From an uncultured Candidatus Melainabacteria bacterium (GTDB lineage: Bacteria > Cyanobacteriota > Vampirovibrionia > Gastranaerophilales > Gastranaerophilaceae), in the NCBI GenBank assembly GCA_934692485.1, contig CAKUTX010000005.1:1-64000 (forward strand): a stretch of 64,000 nt of DNA, in the 5' to 3' direction. Under the pieces are notes generated by a model. The model was not told the origin of the DNA and searched no databases. It was given only the letters and a program-made list of their open reading frames with translations. Below, piece after piece: positions 24,298-33,396 of the stretch. The position numbers and the translations under genes are program-made. Within the stretch, counting starts at the first letter, position 1; each line of letters starts with the position of its first letter.

Positions 24298-25005
24298 ATG
24301 ACAGAAAAACGTATTTTAATTATTGATGATGACGACGAAATCAGAGAGTTGTTAGAATTTGATGTTAGAGAAAGCGGATATTTCGTTGATACTGCAAAAG
24401 ACGGGTTGGAAGGGCTTAACAAAGCTTTAAACAATGCTTACGACCTTATTTTGCTCGACGTAATGATGCCAAAAATGAATGGGTTTGATGTTTGTAAAAA
24501 TATTCGACAAGCCAAACTTGCAATACCTATCCTAATGCTTACCGCAAAAGGAACAATTGATGATAAAACAGAAGGTTTTGACTGTGGAGCTGATGACTAT
24601 TTGGTAAAACCATTCGATATTCAAGAAGTTCTTTTGAGGATACGAGTTTTGCTAAGAAGAAATCAGGTTGAAGAAAATACAAATCTGTCTAATGAAGTAC
24701 TAAATATTGGAGATATTGAAATTTTTCCAGAAACTTTAGAAACTGTAATTGTTAACAAAAAAGTTAAACTCACCCCGACAGAATTTGAAATATTATACTG
24801 TCTTATGCAGCATTTCAACAACCCTGTTACGCTCGCAACTTTATTGGATGAAGTTTGGGGATATGACAGCGACGAAGATGTTAGAATGCTTAGGGTGCAT
24901 GTTGGAGGGTTAAGAAACAAAATTGAACCTGATACAAAACACCCAAAATATTTGCATACTGTTACAAATGTCGGGTATAAATTGACACCGTTTGGAGAAA
25001 ACTAA
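24298..25005 (+). CDS. OmpR/PhoB-family response regulator
   Basis: The 235-residue protein has a receiver domain (residues 4-118) with acidic pocket DDDD near 10-13, phosphoacceptor Asp54 in LILLDVMMPKMNG, Thr82 and Lys104 in LVKPF. A winged-helix DNA-binding domain (about 135-232) ends in VRMLRVHVGGLRNKIE and TVTNVGYKL. It partners the histidine kinase at 25005, whose ATG overlaps its stop codon, indicating translational coupling. The regulon is not evident from the sequence. GGGAT lies before the start. Confidence 0.95.
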   Translation: MTEKRILIIDDDDEIRELLEFDVRESGYFVDTAKDGLEGLNKALNNAYDLILLDVMMPKMNGFDVCKNIRQAKLAIPILMLTAKGTIDDKTEGFDCGADDYLVKPFDIQEVLLRIRVLLRRNQVEENTNLSNEVLNIGDIEIFPETLETVIVNKKVKLTPTEFEILYCLMQHFNNPVTLATLLDEVWGYDSDEDVRMLRVHVGGLRNKIEPDTKHPKYLHTVTNVGYKLTPFGEN

Positions 25006-26678
25006 TGTTTGGAAAACACCTGAAAATTGTTGAGCAAATCGCTATTGTATTCGTATTTGCAGTTATTGTGCCGATGTCAATAAGTGGTTTTATTATAAAT
25101 AATATCAACCAACAATCGATGAGATACCAACTTCGAGAATCAGCCGTTTTGATTGCAAACATGGTTTCTGATGAAATTGATTTTTTTAACAAAACAGTTT
25201 CAAGCAACCTTGAGCAAATAATTTTTACATTGAATTATTTTAAAACTCCTGCGACACAAAATGCTTATCTAAAATCGGTTACAAAATCACTTCCAGATTG
25301 TGAAAAGCTTGAAGTAGCAACAGAACAACAACTTCAAAAAATTCATCAACAAAATAAAGAAAACAAAAAAGCCACCGTTCCTGTTAAAATTGATGAAAAC
25401 CGTTATCTTGTTGCAACGTACAAACTTGATGCAGTAAAAGATGAACTTTTCAAATCATTGAGTGATGACAAAAGACAAATTTATGTTCTGACAGGAGATG
25501 GTGATTTACTTGCAGAACATAATTATACAAACGAAGCATATAATAAGACAATATCATTACTTCCCAAAAAGTTGAAAAAGAACAAACCCGTAATATTTGG
25601 GGATGTAAAAAATCAACCTTTGGTTTACGTTTCTAAAGACGAACCGAAGATTACCATTATTGTAAATACAACAGAAAAAGTTACACGTAACACGATTACA
25701 GAAAACAGCCTTAAAATAATACTTTCTTGCCTTTTTGCAACATTCACAATTATATTTGTCGTCGGGCTGTACACTTATTACCTTTATATCAACATAAGAC
25801 AGTTATTCAAAGGTATAATCGCAATTTCAAAAGGGAATTATGAACGACAAATCAGACTTTTGACAACCGCATTTACACCTCACGAAATCATATTTCTTGC
25901 GTTTGAATTTAACAGAATGGCTACAGAAATCCATAAATCATATATTCAATTAAAGAAAAATAACATTGAATTGAAACAACTGAATGAATTTCGCTCAAAC
26001 TTGATTGATACTGTAAGTCATGAATTACGAACACCTTTAACAAGTATTCAAGGGTACACTTCAAGATTAATGCGTCAGGATATAAAAATTGACGAAGAAA
26101 CTCGACAAAAATCTCTGAGAGTAATTAAAGACCAGTCCGAACGACTTAAACGACTTATCGAGGATTTGTTGACAATTCCAGATATTGAAGGAATGCGCTT
26201 AAGAACAAATATTGAGCAAGTTTGGATTCCTGAAGTTTTGGAAGAAGCAAAAGTTCTTATCAAAAATAAAGACAAAAAAGAAATCAAATTTAATATATCA
26301 GAAGATTATCCTCTTATAGACGCTGACAAAGATAGGCTTATTCAAGTTTTTGTAAATTTGCTTGAAAATGCTGCAAAATACGCAAATGAAGGTTCTGTGA
26401 TAACAGTCGATGCCACCACTGAAAATGATAAAGCAAAAATATTTATCAAAAATGATTGCAACGTAATTCCTCCTGATAAATTAAACAAGTTGTTTGAAAA
26501 ATTCATAAGACTTGATGACAACACAACAAGAACAACTCGTGGAACAGGTTTGGGATTGTTTATTGTAAAAGGTTTGGTAGAAGCTATGAATGGAGAAATT
26601 AAACTTCACAGTGATGAAACCTGCGGATTTTGCGTAGAATTGACATTCAATTTAACAAATGCAGTCGAGGTTATCTAA
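25005..26678 (+). CDS. Membrane sensor histidine kinase
   Basis: The 557-residue protein has one membrane helix at about 13-33, an extracytoplasmic sensor of about 200 residues, a second helix near 240-262, a HAMP-like linker (GNYERQIRLLT), and a kinase core. The core has His339 in SHELRTPLTSIQGY, the N box NLLENAAKYA and the G box GTGLGLFIVKG. It should autophosphorylate and pass phosphate to the regulator encoded just upstream. Start and stop codons overlap (ATG at 25005). tadA begins on the base after its stop, so the three genes form one tight operon. The sensed signal is unknown. Confidence 0.95.
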   Translation: MFGKHLKIVEQIAIVFVFAVIVPMSISGFIINNINQQSMRYQLRESAVLIANMVSDEIDFFNKTVSSNLEQIIFTLNYFKTPATQNAYLKSVTKSLPDCEKLEVATEQQLQKIHQQNKENKKATVPVKIDENRYLVATYKLDAVKDELFKSLSDDKRQIYVLTGDGDLLAEHNYTNEAYNKTISLLPKKLKKNKPVIFGDVKNQPLVYVSKDEPKITIIVNTTEKVTRNTITENSLKIILSCLFATFTIIFVVGLYTYYLYINIRQLFKGIIAISKGNYERQIRLLTTAFTPHEIIFLAFEFNRMATEIHKSYIQLKKNNIELKQLNEFRSNLIDTVSHELRTPLTSIQGYTSRLMRQDIKIDEETRQKSLRVIKDQSERLKRLIEDLLTIPDIEGMRLRTNIEQVWIPEVLEEAKVLIKNKDKKEIKFNISEDYPLIDADKDRLIQVFVNLLENAAKYANEGSVITVDATTENDKAKIFIKNDCNVIPPDKLNKLFEKFIRLDDNTTRTTRGTGLGLFIVKGLVEAMNGEIKLHSDETCGFCVELTFNLTNAVEVI

Positions 26679-27098
26679 ATGAAACGAGCAATAAATCTTG
26701 CAAAACAAGCAAAAGGAGAAATTCCTGTAGGAGCTTTGATAGTTAAAGACGGTGAGGTTATTGCGGAAACCTTCAACCAAAAAGAAGTTTTGAATGACGT
26801 GACTGCACACGCGGAAATTCTTGCAATACGAGAAGCTGAATTGAAACTCGGCAGATGGCGTTTAGAAGATTGCGAAATGTATGTAACACTTGAACCATGC
26901 CCAATGTGCGCTTGGGCAATAATTAATTCAAGAATAAAAACTGTTTATTTTGGCTCGTACGACCATAATTATGGAGCATTAGGTTCTTGTATAGATTTAA
27001 GAAAAATCGCAAATTCAAAACTTAAGGTTTTCGGTGGCATAATGGAAGAAGAATGTAATTCTATTTTGACAGACTTTTTTAACAATAAAAGAAATTAA
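26679..27098 (+). CDS. tadA: tRNA-specific adenosine deaminase TadA
   Basis: TadA converts A34 to inosine in tRNA-Arg(ACG), so that one tRNA reads three codons. The 139-residue protein has the zinc deaminase signature HAE (His44, Glu46) and PCPMC (Cys74, Cys77). The motif FGSYDHNYGALGS marks it as TadA rather than a riboflavin deaminase. The N-terminus is a few residues shorter than usual because the start follows the kinase stop codon directly; there is no space for a separate promoter, so it depends on the two-component operon. Confidence 0.93.
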   Translation: MKRAINLAKQAKGEIPVGALIVKDGEVIAETFNQKEVLNDVTAHAEILAIREAELKLGRWRLEDCEMYVTLEPCPMCAWAIINSRIKTVYFGSYDHNYGALGSCIDLRKIANSKLKVFGGIMEEECNSILTDFFNNKRN

Positions 27099-27124
27099 AA
27101 ACATGGCGATTTATTGTTTTTTAT

Positions 27125-27348
27125 GAGAGTTTATACGGCGGTAAGGACTCTGCCGAACAAAACGATTGATTATCGTTTTGTGAGAGGTTGAACCCTTTAG
27201 GGTGAAATTCCCCTTAAAAAAAAGAACTCTCTTGACGAGAGTTTATACGGCGGTAAGGACTCTGCCGAACAAAACGATTGATTATCGTTTTGTGAGAGGT
27301 TGAACCCTTTAGGGTGAAATTCCCCTTAAAAAAAAGAACTCTCTTGAC
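27125..27348. repeat. Two exact 112-bp tandem repeats abutting tRNA-Glu
   Basis: Units at 27125-27236 and 27237-27348 appear identical, and 27349-27370 begins a third copy that merges into the tRNA. On the minus strand each unit contains a copy of the last ~12 bases of the tRNA (CCTTACCGCCG), the tRNA terminator AACTCTC-GTCAA-GAGAGTT-C-T8, a TTCACCC/GGGTTCAA segment reminiscent of a T arm, and a hairpin CAAAACGAT-AATCA-ATCGTTTTG. The array looks like a recent duplication of a tRNA tail with its terminator. It makes three terminators in a row. Confidence 0.9.
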
Positions 27349-27359
27349 GAGAGTTTATA

Positions 27360-27431
27360 CGGCGGTAAGGGGAATTGAACCCCTGTTTAGAGAATGAGAA
27401 TCTCTCGTCCTAACCACTAGACGATACCGCT
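27360..27431 (-). tRNA. tRNA-Glu (anticodon CTC)
   Basis: A cloverleaf is readable on the minus strand. The D arm is GTC/GAC, the anticodon stem AGAGA/TCTCT encloses loop TTCTCAT with anticodon CTC, the variable loop is AAAC, and the T arm is AGGGG/CCCCT with loop TTCAATT. The acceptor GCGGTA pairs with TACCGC, but position 1 (A) and position 72 (C) do not pair, and the discriminator is G. CCA is not encoded. An Arg(TCT) reading would need a shifted anticodon stem and fits less well. Confidence 0.85.
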
Positions 27432-27517
27432 TCGCAAATAAATTATAATATAAATATAATCTTTTTGGCAATGTTTTTATTTTTTATTTTGAAAAAAATT
27501 GTGTCAGGAGGTTTAAA

Positions 27518-28462
27518 ATGAACATAAATTTAGATAATGTTGTAGAAAATTTTCTTCAAAATTTACAAATCGAAAAACCAATTTACGAAATGGAAGCTGA
27601 CGAAGCAAGAGAGTTTCTCCTCAATATTCAAGAAAGAGATTACAAAGACTTAGAAGCTTTTGTGGAAGATGTGTCAATCTTTAGCGAAAACGTCGGCGAT
27701 ATTAGTGTAAGACTTGTCAAGCCTGAAAAATTAAAAGATGAAACATTGCCGCTAATTGTCTATTGTCACGGTGGCGGATGGGTTATGGGCGACGCTGATG
27801 TTTTTGATATGACAATAAAAACTGTTGCTGAATATTCGAAAGCTGCCGTTGCTTTTATAAATTATCCGCGTTCGCCTGAATTTAAGTACCCGATTGCTCT
27901 TAACCATATTTATGAAACAGTAAAATATTTCAAAGAAAATGGCAGTGATTATAAAATTAACACTGAAAAAATTGCGCTTATGGGAGATAGTGCTGGCGGA
28001 AATTTAGCTATTGCAACCGCTTTAAGGCTCAAAAACGAAGTTGATTTAAAATTTTTGGTATTAGCTTATCCTGTTTGTAGTGCAGAAATGAATACAAAAT
28101 CTTATAGCGAATTTAAAAACGGACCTTGGTTGAGCAAAAAAGCAATGGAATATTTTTTCAATGCCTATCTTGAAAACAAAGAACAGAAAAAAGAAATTTT
28201 TGTTTCTCCTTTAATGGCTGAAATTGATGAGTTAAGCAGTATTCCGCCAATATTAATTATCACTGCGGAAAATGATGTTTTGAGAGATGAAGGTGAAGAA
28301 TTTGCTCAAAAATTGATTAAAGCTGGAGTTGATGCAACAAGTATTCGAATAAATAACACTATCCATGATTTTTTGATGCTAAATTCTTTAAGACAAAGCA
28401 AAGCCACACATGCAGCTTATAAGATTATCTGTAAATTTTTGGAATGTTCATTGTATAAATAA
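27518..28462 (+). CDS. Alpha/beta hydrolase, hormone-sensitive-lipase-type esterase
   Basis: The 314-residue protein has the oxyanion-hole motif HGGGW (84-88), the nucleophile elbow GDSAGG (Ser158), the acid Asp253 in TAENDVLRD and His283 in IHDF. This is the complete catalytic triad of the HSL/family IV esterases. It probably hydrolyses small acyl esters in the cytoplasm, since no signal peptide is present. The N-terminal ~70 residues form the cap. CAGGAGG lies eight bases before the ATG. It is monocistronic and converges with the efflux locus at a shared terminator. Confidence 0.92.
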   Translation: MNINLDNVVENFLQNLQIEKPIYEMEADEAREFLLNIQERDYKDLEAFVEDVSIFSENVGDISVRLVKPEKLKDETLPLIVYCHGGGWVMGDADVFDMTIKTVAEYSKAAVAFINYPRSPEFKYPIALNHIYETVKYFKENGSDYKINTEKIALMGDSAGGNLAIATALRLKNEVDLKFLVLAYPVCSAEMNTKSYSEFKNGPWLSKKAMEYFFNAYLENKEQKKEIFVSPLMAEIDELSSIPPILIITAENDVLRDEGEEFAQKLIKAGVDATSIRINNTIHDFLMLNSLRQSKATHAAYKIICKFLECSLYK

Positions 28463-28475
28463 TATTCAAAAAAAG

Positions 28476-28505
28476 CTAATGGCGAAATTAATATCTCGCC
28501 ATTAG
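28476..28505. terminator. Bidirectional terminator
   Basis: CTAATGGCGA pairs with TCGCCATTAG, with an A run before and TTTTA after. It serves the esterase and the second efflux permease. Confidence 0.8.
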
Positions 28506-28515
28506 TTTTATAGTT

Positions 28516-30072
28516 TTATAAATTCTCTTTTTTAATCTTCTTCATCAATAATAGCAAAGGAATTACGGCCAAACAAAGAACTCCGAAAATCCTGAAAGAA
28601 TCAATAAAAGCCCACAAAGTTGATTGTTTAATCAACTGCCCGTAATAAGAATATTGGGCCATATGTTGAGCAACAGAATGTTCTGTATAAGCAGATAAAG
28701 CACCTGCTGTCGTTTGAATTCTTTCTATAAACGCAGGATTAAGTTCAGACATTTTTCCGACCAACATGTTTTGGTGAACCTGTGCAAATCTGGTTAACAT
28801 AGTAGCAACAAGTGATGTTCCAACAGCACTACCAATATTTTTTAGTAAATTTTGAATACCAGTAGCGTTTGTCATTTGTTCGTTTCTCAATGTGTCAACA
28901 GACAAATTCATAATCGGAACCATTGAAAGTCCCATTCCCATTCCCATAAAGAAATTCGGAATTGCAATATTCATATTTGATATTTGCAAATTCAAAGAAC
29001 CAAAAACCAAACTTGCTCCACCAATTAATGCAAGCCCCAGCATTACAAAAAATCTGTTATCAAATTTATTAGACAAAGTTCCTGTAATAAGCATGGCAAT
29101 CATACTTCCAAAGCCTCTAGGCATCATTGTTGCACCACTTAAAAATGCCGTATATCCCATCATACTTTGCAAAAACTGAGGAAGAATTGCCAAAGATGCG
29201 TACAAAACAGCTTGAATTACTATCTGAATAATCGTTCCAGCAGAAAAATTTCTATCTTTAAACACGGATAAATCAATCAATGACTCTTTATTTGTAAGTT
29301 GAGAGTGAAAAAATAAAATACAAGCAACTACCGAAACAGCAAAAGTCCAACAAATCCATGTTGCATTAAACCAATCTGCATTATTACCTTTATCCAGCAC
29401 GGTTTGCAATGTTACAAGCCATATTGTCAGGTAGAAAAAACCTTTTCCATCAATTTTTACATTGTGTTGACGTCTTGCATAAGGAGGGTCTTCAATAAGC
29501 TTTTTAGACAAAAGCGCAGCAATACAACCAAACGGAATATTTATGTAAAAAATCCATGGCCAAGTCCAGTTATCTGTAATCCAACCACCTAAAACAGGAC
29601 CAATAATTGGAGCTAAAATTACTCCCATACCGAAAACTGACATCGCAGCTCCACGTTGTTCTTTTGAAAAACTTTCAATAATAATAGCTTGTGAAATCGG
29701 TAGAATTCCGCCACCGCCAAAACCTTGTAAAATACGGGCAAATATCATAAATTCAATATTTTTTGCCATTCCACAAAGCATTGATGCAATTGTAAACATC
29801 AAAATACTTATTATAAAAAAGTTTTTACGTCCACAGAGTTTACTAAAAAAATCTACCGCTGGAATTACTATACCTGCTGCAATCAAATAACTTGTCAAAA
29901 TCCACATGGATTCATCTCTTGTTGCGGAAAAACTTCCGGCCATATGAGGTAGTGCAACGTTTCCGATTGTGCCATCAAGCACATATATGAATACAGACAG
30001 CATTACAGGAATAATCATTATCCAAGGATTGATTTTTGGGGTCCAATTTTCTGTAGTGGTAGTTTGTGACAT
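28516..30072 (-). CDS. DHA2-family multidrug efflux permease (EmrB-like), second copy
   Basis: This 518-residue major-facilitator protein has about 14 membrane helices. It carries family motifs: the N-terminal WIMIIPVMLSVFIYVLDGTIGNVALPHMAG, motif A around LCGRKNFF and motif C APIIGPVLGGWITDNW. Such permeases exchange protons for drugs and work with an EmrA adaptor and an outer-membrane channel. It is a close paralogue of the permease 27 bp upstream (30100-31656), same length and motif layout. The tandem pair may widen the substrate range or work as a heteromer; both are inferences. A separate AAGGAG precedes the ATG. Confidence 0.93.
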   Translation of the reverse strand: MSQTTTTENWTPKINPWIMIIPVMLSVFIYVLDGTIGNVALPHMAGSFSATRDESMWILTSYLIAAGIVIPAVDFFSKLCGRKNFFIISILMFTIASMLCGMAKNIEFMIFARILQGFGGGGILPISQAIIIESFSKEQRGAAMSVFGMGVILAPIIGPVLGGWITDNWTWPWIFYINIPFGCIAALLSKKLIEDPPYARRQHNVKIDGKGFFYLTIWLVTLQTVLDKGNNADWFNATWICWTFAVSVVACILFFHSQLTNKESLIDLSVFKDRNFSAGTIIQIVIQAVLYASLAILPQFLQSMMGYTAFLSGATMMPRGFGSMIAMLITGTLSNKFDNRFFVMLGLALIGGASLVFGSLNLQISNMNIAIPNFFMGMGMGLSMVPIMNLSVDTLRNEQMTNATGIQNLLKNIGSAVGTSLVATMLTRFAQVHQNMLVGKMSELNPAFIERIQTTAGALSAYTEHSVAQHMAQYSYYGQLIKQSTLWAFIDSFRIFGVLCLAVIPLLLLMKKIKKENL

Positions 30073-30099
30073 TTACAAGCTCCTTTAAAAAACTCTCAA

Positions 30100-31656
30100 C
30101 TATTTTTTTTCTTCACCTTTCAATAAAAACATAAATGGTACTAAAATAAAACAACAAATTGCAAAAACTTTAAAAGTTGTCATATAAGCGCACAGTGCTG
30201 ATTGCTGTATAAGCTGATTGTACAACATTTTACTTGCCATATATGTTGAATTTAGCATATCTCCAGCTTGATTTATAAAAGAACCTGCATAAGTACTTAA
30301 TCTATTTGCAAATTGAGGGTTTAAATCATTTGCAAACTTTACAAGTCCATTTTGGTGAATTTGTGAAAATCTTGAAATCATTGTTGCAACGAGTGATGTT
30401 CCGATAGCACCACCGATTGTTTTTAAGAGGTTTTGCAACCCTGATGCGTTTGTCATTTGGTCGTTTCTCAATGTAATGCAAGACAAAGTCGTAATTGGCA
30501 TAAATGAGAATACAAGCCCGATACCAAAAATCATATTTGGTATGGCGATATTCATAGGGTTTATTTGTAAATTCAAATCACTAAGCATCCATCCGCCAAG
30601 CCCTAAACAAAATAGGCCAATCAGTCCGTAAGTTCTGTATTTTAATTTACCACCAAGCGTTCCGAATATCAGCAACGCAATCAATGACCCAAGCCCTCTC
30701 GGCATTATCGCCAATCCACTTAAAAACGAGTCATAACCAAGCATTCCCTGCAACATTTGTGGAAGCATTGCCAACGAACCAAGCATAACTGCGTTTACCA
30801 AAACTAACATACAAGTCCCGAAAAGATAATTTGTATCTTTCAAAACATTCAACTGTACAATCGGATATTTATCTCTAATTTGTGATATAAAAAACAACAC
30901 ACAACCGGTTAATGCAATCAAACTAAACCAACAAACCCAAGGAGCGTTGAACCAATCCGCGTCATTTCCTTTATCAAAAACTATTTGTAGAGGGATTAAC
31001 CATATACACAGCCATAAAAACCCCATTTTATCAAGCTTAATATTACTCTGTTTGGCAGCATAAGGAGGGTCTTCCAAAAACCTTTTTGCCATGGCAATAC
31101 AGAAAAAACCGACAGGTACATTTATAAAGAAAATATATGGCCAAGACCAATTTTCAGTAATATAACCACCCATAACAGGTCCGATAATCGGAGCAATAAT
31201 TACAACAAGCCCGAATATTGCCATAGCTTTGTTTCTGGCTTCTCCTTTAAAACTTTCCATACATACAGCTTGCGCCATAGGCATCAAACAACCGCCACCA
31301 AAACCTTGTAAAGCTCTTGCAACAACAATCATTCCGATAGAATTTGCAATTCCGCACATAAATGAAGCAATTGTAAAAACAAACACACCAAGCATAAAAA
31401 AGTTTTTTCTGCCCATTAGCTTGCATAAAAAGTCAATCATCGGAATAACAATACTGCTTGCCATTAAGTAACTTGTTAAAACCCAAATAGATTCTTGCGA
31501 ACTGACAGAAAAAGTTCCTGCAATATGTGGTAACGCAACGTTTGCAACTGTTTCATCCAACGCATACATAAACGTTGCAATCATTACAGGCATAATTATC
31601 AACCACGGGTTATTCTTAGGAACCCATTCTTCTGTTTGTTCTACTATTTCTGACAT
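30100..31656 (-). CDS. DHA2-family multidrug efflux permease (EmrB-like), first copy
   Basis: Another 518-residue, 14-helix DHA2 permease with VMIATFMYALDETVANVALPHIAGTFS, LMGRKNFF and APIIGPVMGGYITENW. It resembles its downstream neighbour throughout, so the pair arose by tandem duplication. Asp and Glu in the first helix (DETVAN) are typical of proton-coupled EmrB proteins. It follows the adaptor gene after 114 bp, a gap that contains the hairpin AGTGAGAAG/CTTCTCACT (31726-31757), which may tune expression within the operon. Confidence 0.94.
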   Translation of the reverse strand: MSEIVEQTEEWVPKNNPWLIIMPVMIATFMYALDETVANVALPHIAGTFSVSSQESIWVLTSYLMASSIVIPMIDFLCKLMGRKNFFMLGVFVFTIASFMCGIANSIGMIVVARALQGFGGGCLMPMAQAVCMESFKGEARNKAMAIFGLVVIIAPIIGPVMGGYITENWSWPYIFFINVPVGFFCIAMAKRFLEDPPYAAKQSNIKLDKMGFLWLCIWLIPLQIVFDKGNDADWFNAPWVCWFSLIALTGCVLFFISQIRDKYPIVQLNVLKDTNYLFGTCMLVLVNAVMLGSLAMLPQMLQGMLGYDSFLSGLAIMPRGLGSLIALLIFGTLGGKLKYRTYGLIGLFCLGLGGWMLSDLNLQINPMNIAIPNMIFGIGLVFSFMPITTLSCITLRNDQMTNASGLQNLLKTIGGAIGTSLVATMISRFSQIHQNGLVKFANDLNPQFANRLSTYAGSFINQAGDMLNSTYMASKMLYNQLIQQSALCAYMTTFKVFAICCFILVPFMFLLKGEEKK

Positions 31657-31770
31657 TTTTGTAAATCCCTTTTATACAATTATGAACTGGATAAGTATTC
31701 CGTCCAACATTCTTATAAAGCGATTAGTGAGAAGCAAAACTCTTTTCACTTCTCACTTTTCACTAAAATT

Positions 31771-32778
31771 CTATTTTACTTTAACCTTTGGTACAACAGA
31801 CATTCCTGGAACGATGTTGTATACACTAGAATCTATCTTTTCTGTAAATACGATTTTAACAGGAATTCTTTGTACGATTTTAACAAATGAACCTACTGCG
31901 TTTTCAGGTGGGAATAAACTTGACTTAGCACCTGATGCTCTTTGAATACTGTCAATCTTTCCTTTGAAAACATGATCAGGATATGTATCAATTTTAATAT
32001 CAACTTCCTGACCTTCGTGCATATGACGTAATTGGTTTTCTTTGTAATTTGCAACTACCCAAACATTTTCAGGAACAATTACAAATAAAGGTGTTCCAAC
32101 ATTTACGTACATACCTTTTTCAACACGTCTTGATGATACTGTGCCTGACTGAGGAGCATAAATATTTGTATAAGAAAGATTTAATTTTGCTTTATCTCTC
32201 AATGCTTTAATCTCTTTTAAGTCAGCATCAGCAACTTTGTTTCCGCCCTGTGACAACAAAGCTTCTTCTGATTGAGTCAAATTAGCTTGAGCTGTATCAT
32301 ATTTTGCTTGAGCTGCATCAAGTGTTTGTTTTGAAACAGCGCCCTGAGCATACAAATTTTGGTATCTGTCTAAATCTTTTTTTGCAACTGTAATATTAGT
32401 TTGCATTGCTTTAAAATTTGCCTGTGCATTTTTTTGGTTTAAAAGAGTTCTTTCATATTTTGCTTCAGCTTGAGCAAGCGCAATCTCATAATCCGCAGGA
32501 TCAATTTTTGCAACTAAATCACCGGCTTTAACTTTTTGGTTATCAGTTACATAAGATTCAATAATTTGACCACTTACACGCGGAGCAACTTGAACTGTAG
32601 TTGTTTCAACATATGCATCATCTGTTGTTTGGTAAACAAGTGCGTCACGAATAATATAACTAGCTGCAGCAGCTATAACCAAACCAATACCGATAAAAAT
32701 AAATCTTTTAAATGGTTTATGTTCTTTTTTTACTTCTTCTTGTTGAGTTTCTTCAACGTTTTTATTTTTTTCTTCCAT
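31771..32778 (-). CDS. EmrA/HlyD-family membrane fusion protein
   Basis: The 335-residue periplasmic adaptor has one N-terminal membrane anchor (about 28-47), a lipoyl-like segment with VAPRVSGQIIESYVTDNQKVKAGD, a coiled-coil hairpin rich in Ala/Gln/Lys (about 95-180) and a C-terminal barrel with VPENVWVVANYKENQLRHM, which is characteristic of EmrA. It links the EmrB permeases in the inner membrane to the TolC-like channel encoded divergently. GAGGTAG precedes the ATG. It lies 13 bp downstream of the marR gene, so regulator and pump share one transcript. Confidence 0.94.
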   Translation of the reverse strand: MEEKNKNVEETQQEEVKKEHKPFKRFIFIGIGLVIAAAASYIIRDALVYQTTDDAYVETTTVQVAPRVSGQIIESYVTDNQKVKAGDLVAKIDPADYEIALAQAEAKYERTLLNQKNAQANFKAMQTNITVAKKDLDRYQNLYAQGAVSKQTLDAAQAKYDTAQANLTQSEEALLSQGGNKVADADLKEIKALRDKAKLNLSYTNIYAPQSGTVSSRRVEKGMYVNVGTPLFVIVPENVWVVANYKENQLRHMHEGQEVDIKIDTYPDHVFKGKIDSIQRASGAKSSLFPPENAVGSFVKIVQRIPVKIVFTEKIDSSVYNIVPGMSVVPKVKVK

Positions 32779-32791
32779 TTCTACCTCATTC

Positions 32792-33259
32792 TTATATATT
32801 TGTTTCTACAATTTTTTCTAATTCTAACCTAAAAGCTCTTAAAATATCTCGAACTTTATCCACATCTTCGGATGGAATTTTCTTTGTAACCCCTCCAAGA
32901 TATGTTTTAATTTTATTATTAATACTATTTAATTCTTCCAAACCGATTTCCGTAATTCCCATTTTTTTTACTAATCGATTTTTTTTAGTATCAATAAATC
33001 GTGTAATAAATCCTTTTTGTTCCAGTTCATTCAAAATTCTACCGGTGTTCGCTCTATCTTTCAGAATAAGTTTTGCTAAATCTCTTTGACAAATTCCTGC
33101 ATTTACAGAAACAGTATCAAGTGTAATATATTCGTCTAATGTTACCGACAAATCAAGTTTCTTGAATAATTGATTTGTTAGCATGTTCATCAATCTTGAA
33201 GTTTGTTCTAATTCATAATTTATGCTATCTGTATAATGATCTAATATCCTATCTGTCAC
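32792..33259 (-). CDS. MarR-family transcriptional regulator of the efflux locus
   Basis: This 155-residue winged-helix protein contains the MarR core: recognition helix region RDLAKLILKDRANTGRILNELEQKGFITR and wing DTKKNRLVKKMGITEIG. MarR proteins are dimeric repressors released by small phenolic or drug ligands. The gene begins with GTG (TDRILDHYTDS after the initiator), with AGGAAAA upstream. It is first in the marR-emrA-emrB-emrB operon and divergent from the tolC-like gene, so it probably represses both sides from the dyad in 33292-33323. Confidence 0.92.
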   Translation of the reverse strand: MTDRILDHYTDSINYELEQTSRLMNMLTNQLFKKLDLSVTLDEYITLDTVSVNAGICQRDLAKLILKDRANTGRILNELEQKGFITRFIDTKKNRLVKKMGITEIGLEELNSINNKIKTYLGGVTKKIPSEDVDKVRDILRAFRLELEKIVETNI

Positions 33260-33291
33260 GAGTTTTCCTATTTGTTTTATTATTTTAATTT

Positions 33292-33323
33292 ATGTTGTAA
33301 AAAAAATATGTTGCATTTACAAC
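33292..33323. promoter_or_regulatory. Putative MarR operator
   Basis: TTGTAAA (33295-33301) and TTTACAA (33316-33322) form an inverted repeat. The nested GTTG-CATTTA-CAAC (33310-33323) adds a tighter dyad. It lies in the 137-bp gap between the divergent marR and tolC-like genes. Confidence 0.5.
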
Positions 33324-33396
33324 AATATTATGCTAACATATGATTATTAAAAATGCAAGTACATTTTTAAAGAAATAAAACAATAAAGGAAAAGAA

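Noticed and set aside
27125..27348. Possible CRISPR array
   Set aside because: Units are 112 bp, fully identical including any would-be spacer, and only two in number; they are derived from the adjacent tRNA tail.
27360..27431. Reading the tRNA as tRNA-Arg (TCT)
   Set aside because: It would need a shifted anticodon stem with a terminal G-T pair. The Glu layout (T8, C9, GTC/GAC D stem, G73, four-base variable loop) fits better.
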